The notes under the pieces are model-generated. The model was not told the DNA's origin, did not search any database, and saw only the letters and a list, made by a program, of their open reading frames with translations. A stretch of DNA of 64,000 nucleotides from VAZQ01 sp963821505 (GTDB lineage: Bacteria; Pseudomonadota; Alphaproteobacteria; Rhizobiales; Xanthobacteraceae): the NCBI GenBank assembly GCA_963821505.1, contig CAWGEH010000030.1, positions 82,008 through 146,007 of the forward strand, in the 5' to 3' direction. Of the stretch, positions 51,785 to 60,146 are shown piece after piece. Each line of letters starts with the position of its first letter. The first letter of the stretch is position 1. The position numbers were made by a program, and so were the translations under genes.

Positions 51785-52699
51785 CTATTGCTGCGCCCCG
51801 AACACATGCTCGATGCGAGCGCGTATCCGGCTCTTGGCGTGGTTCGCTCGCTCTTGCGCCAAAGACAGCGGGTGGTTGCGCCGACCGGGTCGATGAATCC
51901 GGCTCTTGTAACCGCTGGCCCTGAGTTTGGCCTCGATCTCGGCCGACCGATAAGCGCTGTCGGCGAACACATCATTGCAGGTGTTGTCCTTGTCCAACAG
52001 CCCATCCAGCTCCTGGCTGTCGTGCACGGCCGCATCGGTCACGGCATAACGCCGGAGCAGCTTGTGCTTGGCGTCCGCGTTCACATGGTTCTTGTAGCCG
52101 AAGAAGCTGCGGCAATGCTTCTTGGTCCAGCGCGCATCGCGGTCCTTCTGCCGCAACTTGGCGGACTTCTGCTTCCATCCTGCCGGTGTGCGCCCAGCCT
52201 GCAGCTCGTCGGTCTCGTCACGACTGTTCCGCTGCGTCGGCACCGGCACGATACTGGCGTCGATGATCTGCCCGCCACGCGCCATGTAGCCCTTGGCCGC
52301 AAGATGCTGGTCGAAGCGGTCGAACAGCTTCTCGATCAGCCCGGCCTTGGCCAGCTTCTCGCGGAACAGCCACAACGTCGTGGCGTCCGGAATGCTGTCC
52401 TCGATCGCGAGCCCCAGAAAGCGCGAGAACGACAGCCGGTCGCGCACCTGATATTCCACCTGCTCGTCCGACAGATTGTTGAGCGCTTGCAGAACCAGCA
52501 TCCTGAACAGCACAATGGCATCGAACGGCTTCCGGCCGGCGCCGCTCTTCTTGAGCTCGTCCGGCGTAAGCACCACCGCCTCGATTTCGCCGCGAAAGCT
52601 CTCCCACGGCACGAGGCGATCGATGGCTTCGAGCGGATCGCCCTTCGCTGACAAGGCTTCCAAGCGCTTACCGGCATCGAAAAATCCCAGCTGACCCAT
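51785..52699 (-). pseudogene. IS5-family transposase, C-terminally truncated
   Basis: A 304-residue DDE transposase. The domain start is MGQLGFFDAGKRLEALSAKG; the Asp is in GQIIDASIVPVPTQRN, the second Asp in VFADSAYRSAEI and the Glu in RIRARIEHVFGAQ. The frame ends right after that Glu motif, whereas related transposases run on for about 50 more residues. The end coincides with the junction to the NRPS leader, so this copy is dead. Confidence 0.88.
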
Positions 52700-52760
52700 C
52701 TTCCCCTCCGCGAATTAAAATCTCGCGCATCAGAATTCGCACAGGTCGGTAGAAGGAGCT
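51785..52760 (-). mobile_element. Truncated IS5-like element
   Basis: The transposase frame plus about 60 bp upstream. I cannot find matching terminal inverted repeats, and the distal end of the element is lost at 51784. It lies between the amidinotransferase and the NRPS, where it may have cut or replaced an operon promoter. The outer limit (52760) is an estimate. Confidence 0.6.
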
Positions 52761-52803
52761 ATTTTTCGCGGTGCCCTTGGCGGCCAGGACGCAACCAATG
52801 CGG

Positions 52804-53853
52804 CTAATGGAAGTATCGCTCGAGCTTTCCGTTTCGGCGGATGTCAAGCGTAACGCAATGCGGCCCACCACCCAACATTTTTGAGTGGCGCAATCTCAGA
52901 GGAATTACATCAAGACCCTGCTTTTCCAATAGCTTGATCAGAGACGGCTGATTTCGATCAACCACGACCAAATTCGGATTGATGCTGAATGCGTTCATGT
53001 CGATCCAGTCACTCCCAATGCTTTTGGATAGATAGTCGGCATCATATCTGTCTGTATTCTCTATCGGTGGACTGTAAATGACTTTCCATTGTTTCAAAAT
53101 TTTTGGAAGAGTATCATTATTGATACGACTTGGGTTGCAGAGGATCAGCCCAGGCCGCAAGGCCACAAAGGTCGAGTCAATATGGCTGCCGTAATATACA
53201 TCTTTGATAAAATGAACCCGGAACGTGTCGCCGAGAATTGACTGCAACCAATGCCCCCCCAGTTCGTTGCCCGTGGCGCTGACCAAGTATATCAGATCCC
53301 GGCCGAGACGTAGAACGTTTGCTGCATCAAAAGCCGGCTCATCGTCGCGCGGGGTGGGCTTCTTTAGATCACAGTCAAACAGCGAGTCCAGAAGCATGGG
53401 TTTGGGGGCGCTGTACCACTTTGCGCCTGACTTCATGTAGTCGATCAGCAGCCTGCGATAGCTGAAGGTTTCCTGGGCGCGGCTGCGGATGACATTGGGC
53501 GTTTCGATAATTTGGTCGCCAATGACCAATAAAACGTCGCGGGGACAATAATTGTAGTACCCCTGAGCCTCCCAGTGAATGGTGGAAAATTTGGCCTCGT
53601 GCGGCCAGGTCTGCGGGCGCTTGACGGTAATACCCAGGCCCTCCAGGAGGCGAACAAATTCATTCAAATCCTCTTCTGTCTCTTCAATAATTTGCTCTGG
53701 AAAAGGGCCACGCGGAATCTCCGACAATGAACGGTCGTGAAATTCTGCCAACTGGGTGCTGCGGTCTGCCGTAGGAAAACGCGCGTTCAGCGGATTGCCG
53801 ACGATGACTTCTTCAAGTTGATCCCACTCATTGCAACTCCACACACCTGACAT
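52804..53853 (-). CDS. Amidinotransferase (arginine:glycine/lysine type)
   Basis: A 349-residue protein of the L-arginine amidinotransferase family. It starts SGVWSCNEWDQLEEVIVGNP. The catalytic triad fits Asp in EPAFDAANVLRLGRD, His in YYGSHIDSTFVALRPG and Cys in MLGGGPHCVTLDIRR. It moves the amidino group of arginine to an amine (as in GAMT-pathway AGAT, AmtA of phaseolotoxin, or CyrA/SxtG of cyanotoxins), giving a guanidino compound. Which amine is accepted cannot be told. The ATG at 53853 has AGGAGG upstream; the longer frame adds a low-complexity tail. Base use is clearly AT-richer than outside the island. Confidence 0.85.
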   Translation of the reverse strand: MSGVWSCNEWDQLEEVIVGNPLNARFPTADRSTQLAEFHDRSLSEIPRGPFPEQIIEETEEDLNEFVRLLEGLGITVKRPQTWPHEAKFSTIHWEAQGYYNYCPRDVLLVIGDQIIETPNVIRSRAQETFSYRRLLIDYMKSGAKWYSAPKPMLLDSLFDCDLKKPTPRDDEPAFDAANVLRLGRDLIYLVSATGNELGGHWLQSILGDTFRVHFIKDVYYGSHIDSTFVALRPGLILCNPSRINNDTLPKILKQWKVIYSPPIENTDRYDADYLSKSIGSDWIDMNAFSINPNLVVVDRNQPSLIKLLEKQGLDVIPLRLRHSKMLGGGPHCVTLDIRRNGKLERYFH

Positions 53854-54057
53854 ATGTAACGTGCCTCCTGGCCGTTCTGAGCGAGAATGATCTGCCGTGC
53901 TCGGTAGCGGGGCGGCAGCGGTTGGGGCGTGGGCGTTGTTGGCTACGCGCGCGCCGAGTGGCCCCGCACTAGCCGCGCCGCCGGAAATATGAATCCGCGC
54001 CTTTTCCATCGATCGCATGGCATCCACTCCCCACGTCACCCGACGGGTAGAATACAA

Positions 54058-54440
54058 GAGTGGCAGGGAATAGTCAGCGGGATATCGCCGGGCTTGGTTG
54101 CGTATTCCGAGGGAAGCCGGCCACCCATTCCGTTGGAAGCCGGACCGGGTGCATCATGCGGGACGTCCGCCATTGCACGGCTCTAAGCCCTGCACTGGGG
54201 GTCGTCGATTAATTCCGTCGCCAGCTCTATGCGGAGGGCAAGCCCTACCGCGGAGAAAACAGTGGGCCCGGCAAGGATGATCGCAGAGAGCTTGACACCG
54301 AAACCCGGAAGTAGAGAACAAAATCGGCACGGAACGGACGTGCCAGACGCGGCGATTAATGTCGGCTCATCGGGGTAAAGCGGACTCAACGACGACGGCT
54401 CTTGGACAGTCGGTATTGGTAGAGTCGGAATGTGGCGCGG
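54058..54440. other. Non-coding segment upstream of the amidinotransferase
   Basis: About 380 bp with no supportable gene. It contains remnants typical of spurious MSAHRGKAD-like frames common in this bacterial group. The minus-strand promoter for the amidinotransferase is expected here, but I cannot point to one. Confidence 0.3.
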
Positions 54441-54690
54441 TGGCTGTAGGCCGAACATATCTGTTGTCCGCCTCTTTCGTCTGGCGGTGCCTTAGTGGTT
54501 CGACCATGACTCCGTTTCCACATCCCGCTCATCGAACCGGACATGCAGGTCTCCCGCATCCGGCTCTCGGACAAGACTTCAGCTGAGCGAGTGGGGTGCA
54601 GCGCTCGTACCAACCCCGATCGGGAGCCGTTTTGACCCTTGGCCGCAGCCAGTTGCCTTGATATTCCGCGAAGCCGCATTTATCGCCATA
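54440..54690 (-). mobile_element. Probable group II intron fragment
   Basis: On the minus strand the segment reads GAGCCGGATGCGGGAGACCT, then GTCCGGTTCGATGAGCGGGA, then CGCCAGACGAAAGAGGCGGA. That is the pattern I know from the intron region just before group II reverse-transcriptase genes. No reverse-transcriptase frame follows, so only a piece remains. The assignment is from memory and needs a search. Confidence 0.45.
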
Positions 54691-55173
54691 TTGCAGGCGT
54701 CGGTCCGGAGCGAAAGCGCTCAGACCTTTGCAAAGGATAGAAGCACCTCGTTAGCCTCGTCGGCCGACCTCCTTGAGGTATCAGCTTGCCGGTCGCAGAC
54801 TGCTGCGCATGCGCGGCGAGCGGCCACGGCGGCGCGCCGCCGAAGGGTGCCGGGAATAGGGAATTCGCGCCACCTCATCTCGCCTCCCAGATCTTGCGAT
54901 CGAGAAATTCCTAAACATATCACGCGCGCGAACGGGTCAGGCGGCACGAGGCAACAACTTTTCGCAATTTTCAAATGCAATAGGGCCGAGAGCTTAGCAT
55001 TTCCAGGGCTTCCCGCCGAGGCGACGTCTAGGTCGGTCGGAAAATCACTGTGGCGCAGCCGCCACTTAAATCGGGATTTTTCTATCGGGACCGCGTATGG
55101 CGCCGAGTGTGGCTTGTCAATCAACTGTTATCGGGCCATGGTCATTCGTTCATGTTCAGGCCGGGGGGCTGAC

Positions 55174-56675
55174 ATGACAAAGCTTGGCATTTCTGCAGCG
55201 ATGATTCTCGGGGTCGTTGGCGCCTCATGCGCGGTGGATGCGTGGGCCGCTGACATCATGGCGACGAGGGCGACCGCGGCGGCTTCGGCGCCGGCGACCT
55301 GCACCAACTTTTGGGACTTTACCACCACGAGCTGTCCGCTCACCTGGCAAGGCATCACGATCTACGGTACAATTGATGCAGGGGTCGGCTGGCAGAGCCA
55401 CGGCGCCCCCTTTGACCCACGGTCGGTCCCTGGCGCCTCCTATTACATTCAGAAACAGAACAGGTCGGCGATATGGAGCGTTGCGCCCAACGCGATGAGC
55501 CAGTCGAGCATTGGAATCAAAGGAACTGAACCAATCGGTGGCGGCTTTTCTGTTGTATTTGCGCTGGACGCCGGTTTCGATCCGTACTCGTTGAACTCGC
55601 CAACGGTCCACATTCGGTGTATGCGAGCGCCGGCGTCCCGTTGGACCAGCAAACCGCGCACGCCAATTCGAGCCGTGCAGGCCAGTGGTTTAATGGCCTA
55701 GGCTATGTCGGGCTCAGTTCGTCGAATTATGGCACCTTGACAGTTTTTCGGCAGAACTCGCTGACCTTGGACGGCGTGATCGCGTACGATCCGATGGGCG
55801 CTTCGTATGCTTTCTCGCCGATCGGTTTTTCGGGAATAACCTGCGGCGTCGGCAATACCGAAGACTGCAGATACTCGACGTCCCTGAAATATCGTCTCAA
55901 TATCGGCCAGTTGCACGTGGCGGCGCTCTGGCAGTTCGGTGGTTACGGGCAGAACAACGCCTCGAACGGCGCGTATCAGTTCCAAGCCGGCGCCGATATT
56001 CCCACTATTGGTAAAGACGTGCTGTCGGTCGACGCGATCTACAGCTACGTGAGAGACGCCGTTTCCCTGTCACTTGGCCCGGGAAGCAACAGCCCCGCAG
56101 GGATACCCATACCACCGTTTTTGCCGCAGACGCTCACCGCGACTATTTCCGACAATACGAGCGTGATGCTGCTTGCCAAATACGCGACCGGACCGCTGAA
56201 ATTGTACGCCGGTTACGAATGGATTCGATTTATGGCGCCCCGCGATCCGCAAATCGCGTTTACCGACATTGCGGGGGACTCAATTTGCGACGGCTGTACC
56301 GCGATCAACAACACCGACATCAACAATACGGCGTTCGGCGTGAACGGTCTCGGCAACAAGATCTTGCAGGTTATGTGGGCCGGCGCAAAGTACGCAGTCA
56401 CCGAAGACCTGGATGTGATGGCCGGCTACTACCATTACATCCAGAACTCCTTCTTCGGTACCGCCGCCGGCGGGCCTGCGCCCTGCTCCGACAGTTCGCG
56501 GTCACAGTGCGCCGGGACGTTCGACGGGATTTCGGCGGCTGTCGATTGGCGGTTTGCACCGAAGTGGGATGTCTATTTCGGACTGATGTTCACACAAGTG
56601 AACGGCGGATTGGCGAACGGCTATCTCCAGCGCAACAATATCGATCCCACGGCCGGGTTGCGCTTCCGCTTCTGA
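55174..56675 (+). pseudogene. Bradyrhizobium-type porin, single-base frameshift
   Basis: The N-terminal part has a signal peptide (LGISAAMILGVVGASCAVDAWA) and CPLTWQGITIYGTIDAGVGW, the first barrel strand. After DAGFDPYSL the frame must shift by one base near 55593 to continue as LANG, SVYASAGVPLDQQ and on to the terminal strand AGLRFRF with its C-terminal Phe. The left-hand copy keeps the missing C (CTCCAACTCGCC), confirming the deletion. Total length would be about 500 residues, normal for these outer-membrane porins. The GGGGGG before the ATG is a good ribosome binding site. Real mutation or assembly error cannot be told apart. Confidence 0.85.
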
Positions 56676-57432
56676 AACCTCCAGGCGACCAATTGACGGG
56701 GACGGCTCTGCTGCTGGCGCTTTCGTTTAGCGCTAGTACTCGACCGCCGCACGGCTCGTTTATTCCCGTCGATTAATCGACCACGCAATCCCGATTGTCC
56801 ACTCTGTCTGGACGAGACCTCAAAGCAACTGCATGGCTGCGTGCATACGGCCAGTACATCTTACTGCCGGCTGCCAACGCGCTATTGGCTCTTCGGCGGG
56901 ATGATGCAGTGCTGACGGCGATGGGGGCTGGAAGTCGTTTGAAGCTGGCGACTAAAATTAGTGATACAGAAACAGCGCGAAGCGCGATTTTAGGCAGTGA
57001 CAAGATATCGCCCACCAGGAACCAACTGTTTTTGAAACTGCTGTTGCAAGAATCGAATGACTGCATTCTTCATTTTTATGGGGAGAAAGAATCGATTATC
57101 CGGCGCGCGACGGAGCACCACCGACCCGACTTAGGCGCGCGCACAGGCGTGTATGTTCACGGCATCCTCCCCCGAGCCGTTCATTTGTCTCATCTGCAAC
57201 GAACTGGGTCGCGCAATACCCGTGAGCCTACAACTCCCTCGCCAGGTGCGTGCCGTATCGAGATCGAGAGAAGGATCCATTCTCGAGGAGCCTGCTCAAC
57301 GGCTTAGGGCGTGCACTCGCGAATTGTCCGGCAGTCGCCGACAGATGTCCGCGACAAACGCAAGAGGTGGCTGTGCAGCCGGGATTGAGCTAGATGTGGT
57401 ACAGGGCAGTCGAGGCGTTGTAGAGGAACCGT
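56676..57432. other. Gap between the porin and a small secreted protein
   Basis: About 750 bp. A 170-codon frame starting with TTG (56795-57307) exists, but codon use and composition do not look coding and no ribosome binding site is visible. I leave it out. Confidence 0.35.
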
Positions 57433-57666
57433 ATGAAGGCGAACCTGGTTGCTTGCCTCCTGGTTGTCGGCCTGACATCTCCCGTCTCTGCCGCGACTTA
57501 CTACGTCTGGTCGAGCAACAGAACGCAAAAGTGCTCGGTGGCAATCGCAAAGCCATTGTCACAGAGCAAGGCCTACGTCCTTGTCGGAAACGAGACTGGC
57601 TACAAATCAAGGAAGGAGGCGACGGACGCCATCAAATCGATAGGGGTGTGCAAGATGGCGTATTGA
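57433..57666 (+). CDS. Small secreted hypothetical protein
   Basis: A 77-residue protein with a signal peptide (LVACLLVVGLTSPVSA) and a mature part starting ATYYVWSS, with two Cys (KCSVA, VCKMAY) likely paired. The SRKEATDAIKSIGVC ending is a pattern common in small exported Hyphomicrobiales proteins. AGAGGA precedes the ATG. Function unknown. Confidence 0.65.
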   Translation: MKANLVACLLVVGLTSPVSAATYYVWSSNRTQKCSVAIAKPLSQSKAYVLVGNETGYKSRKEATDAIKSIGVCKMAY

Positions 57667-57913
57667 GCATGCTGCGTGGATCGCGTGCCATTTTCGATCT
57701 GTGCATCAATGAGCACACGCTCTCTCAGTGGAGCGTCAACAGATTGTTCCCGATTAGAGCGAGTCTGCTGATGGGCGGTTTGGCCCCGATACCGCCATGG
57801 GGACGGTGCCAGTTGTAGCGGTGCAGCCAGAGCGGGAACTCTGCGCCGCGATGGATCTGAATGCTGGTAGGCCTTGGCGTAGGCCCATTCGCCGTCATCC
57901 CGCAAGTCTTTCG

Positions 57914-59113
57914 TCAGACAGTTCTCTGTGCGGCGCGTTTTGGCAGCAACGCAAGGGTGTGCTGCGCGATCATCAATTCTTCATCGGTCGGCACGACAAG
58001 GAGCACGACCCGGCTCTCCGGCCGCGAAATGAGCGATTTGCGATCCGCATTGGCCGCCGGATCGAGAACGACGCCGAGCCATGCGAGCTTCTCCGCGATG
58101 CGAGCGCGGATCGTCGGCGAGTTCTCGCCAATGCCGGCCGTGAACACGAACGCATCCAGCCCGCCCAGCGCCGCCGCCAGCATCCCGGCATTCAGCCCGA
58201 CCCGGTAGACGAAATGGTCGACCGCGAATTTCGCGCGCGAATCGGAATTCGATTCGAGCTCGCGCATGTCGTTGCTGATGCCGGACAGGCCCTTGAGACC
58301 GCTGTCGCGATAGAGCAGATCCTGCACCGCCCTCGCTTGCATGCCTTTTTCGGTGAGCAGGTAAAGCAGGACTCCGGGATCGGTCTGGCCCGGTCGCGTG
58401 CCCATGGGTATCCCGTCGAGCGCGGTGAAGCCCATCGTGCTTTCGATGCTACGGCCGTTTGTCAGGGCGCACATGGAGGCGCCGCTGCCGAGATGCGCGA
58501 CGATGACGCGGCCCGCCGCCACGCTCGGGGCGACCTCGCGCAAGCGCTGAGCGATGTATTCGTAGGAGAGCCCGTGGAACCCGTAGCGTCTGACGCCCTC
58601 GGCGTAGAACCGCTCGGGAATGGCGAAATGGTCGGCGACGGCACTGTGGCCGTGATGAAAGGCGGTGTCGAAGCAGGCAACCTGAAGCAGCTCCGGACGA
58701 CCCTGAAGCAGGGCGCGGATGGGCGCGAGGTTGTTGGGCTGGTGCAGCGGCGCGAGTGAAACGTATTGCTCCAGGCTTGCCACCACCGCCTCGTCGACGA
58801 CGACCGGCCGGTCATATTGCGGCCCGCCGTGGACAACCCGGTGGCCGACCGCGACGAGGTCGAAGCTCTGGGTCTCGCGCAGCCAGGCCGCCACTGTGGC
58901 GATCGCCGCGGGAACGTCCGGGACCATGTCCGACGCATAGGTTCTATCGATCAGCGATGACTTGTCGTGCGCCTCAGCAGCCAACCGCGGCCGCGTGCCG
59001 ATCCCGTCGATCTGGCCCTTGATCAGGCGTCGGAGCGCGCCGGCTTCCTCAATGCCGAATATCTGGAACTTGACGCTGGAAGAACCGGCATTGACGACGA
59101 GAATGGCATCCAC
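57914..59113 (-). CDS. ackA: Acetate kinase
   Basis: A 399-residue acetate kinase. LVVNAGSSSVKFQIF, the VGHRVVHGG block, FDTAFH, YGFHGLSYEYIA and VIVAHLGSGASMCA are the ATP/acetate site motifs. It converts acetyl phosphate and ADP to acetate and ATP. It starts 5 bp after the phosphotransacetylase stop. Confidence 0.95.
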   Translation of the reverse strand: MDAILVVNAGSSSVKFQIFGIEEAGALRRLIKGQIDGIGTRPRLAAEAHDKSSLIDRTYASDMVPDVPAAIATVAAWLRETQSFDLVAVGHRVVHGGPQYDRPVVVDEAVVASLEQYVSLAPLHQPNNLAPIRALLQGRPELLQVACFDTAFHHGHSAVADHFAIPERFYAEGVRRYGFHGLSYEYIAQRLREVAPSVAAGRVIVAHLGSGASMCALTNGRSIESTMGFTALDGIPMGTRPGQTDPGVLLYLLTEKGMQARAVQDLLYRDSGLKGLSGISNDMRELESNSDSRAKFAVDHFVYRVGLNAGMLAAALGGLDAFVFTAGIGENSPTIRARIAEKLAWLGVVLDPAANADRKSLISRPESRVVLLVVPTDEELMIAQHTLALLPKRAAQRTV

Positions 59114-59118
59114 TGCGA

Positions 59119-60111
59119 TCAGACCTCCGGCAACGCCGCGGCACGTCGGCGTGCGTCGGCGTAAAGAACGGCGGCCGCGCAGGAGGCCATGCGCGAACGC
59201 ACGGAATCCGCGCGTGAGGTCAGGATGATCGGCACGCGCGCGCCGAGAACGATGCCCGCGGTGTCCGCCTTGGCCATGAATGCAAGGTTCTTGGCCAGCA
59301 TGTTGCCAGCCTCCAGATCCGGGACCACCAGGATCTGTGCGCGCCCGGCGACCTCGGATGTGATTCCCTTGATCTTCGCCGCCTCGGGGCTCACCGCGTT
59401 GTCGAAGGCGAGCGGGCCGTCAAGGATGCCGCCCGTGATCTGTCCACGCTCGGCCATCTTGCAGAGCGCGGCCGCTTCGATGGTGGATGGTATCTTCGAG
59501 GTCACGGTCTCAACCGCGGAAAGGATCGCCACGCGCGGCGTGCCGAGACCAACCTGCGTGAAAAGATCGATCACGTTCTGGACGATGTCACGCTTGGTGT
59601 CGAGATCGGGGAAGATGTTGATCGCGGCGTCGGTGATGAAGAGCGTCTCCGAGTAGGTCGGCACGTCGATGATGAATACGTGGCTGATCCGACGCGCCGT
59701 GCGCAGGCCGGTCTTGCTCGACGTCACCTCGCGCATGAGCTCGTCGGTGTGCAGGCTGCCCTTCATCAGAAGTTCGCCCTTGGATTCGTGAATCAACGCG
59801 ACTGCCTTGGCTGCGGCCGCCTCGCTGTGGGGTGCGTCGACGATCTCGAAGCGATCGATATTGATCCGATGCTCGCGCGCCACGGCTGAAATCTTCGCGG
59901 CCGGACCAACGAGAATCGGAACGATGATGCCCGCCTCCGCCGCCTCGACGGGACCGCGGAGGGAGGTTTCGTCGCACGGATAAGCGACGATGGTCCTTGC
60001 GGGCGGCACTTTCTTCGCATTGGCGATAAGCCGCTCATACTTGGAGGTCGGCGGAGCACCGAATGGGCTGGCCGCCATAGCCCCGATTTCGCTCGCGCTG
60101 TCGGTATGCAC
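59119..60111 (-). CDS. pta: Phosphate acetyltransferase
   Basis: A 330-residue short Pta (catalytic domain only). It has TIVAYPCDETSLRGPVEAAE, IIVPILVGPAAKI, DGPLAFDNAVSPEAAK, VVPDLEAGNMLAKNL and GARVPIILTSRADS. It makes acetyl phosphate from acetyl-CoA. The start is uncertain: the GTG at 60111 has AAGGA 9 bases upstream and avoids overlap with the DUF3141 gene, while the upstream frame would overlap it by 64 bases. Confidence 0.88.
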   Translation of the reverse strand: MHTDSASEIGAMAASPFGAPPTSKYERLIANAKKVPPARTIVAYPCDETSLRGPVEAAEAGIIVPILVGPAAKISAVAREHRINIDRFEIVDAPHSEAAAAKAVALIHESKGELLMKGSLHTDELMREVTSSKTGLRTARRISHVFIIDVPTYSETLFITDAAINIFPDLDTKRDIVQNVIDLFTQVGLGTPRVAILSAVETVTSKIPSTIEAAALCKMAERGQITGGILDGPLAFDNAVSPEAAKIKGITSEVAGRAQILVVPDLEAGNMLAKNLAFMAKADTAGIVLGARVPIILTSRADSVRSRMASCAAAVLYADARRRAAALPEV

Positions 60112-60146
60112 TTTCACTTGTCCTTCGTTAGGAGCGATCGCTTCCA

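Noticed and set aside
51706..52035. Extension of the NRPS frame by 110 codons into the IS element
   Set aside because: These codons are the transposase gene read in another frame; the membrane helix begins at the ATG at 51705.
56795..57307. A 170-codon frame after the porin
   Set aside because: TTG start without ribosome binding site, mixed codon use, no motif.
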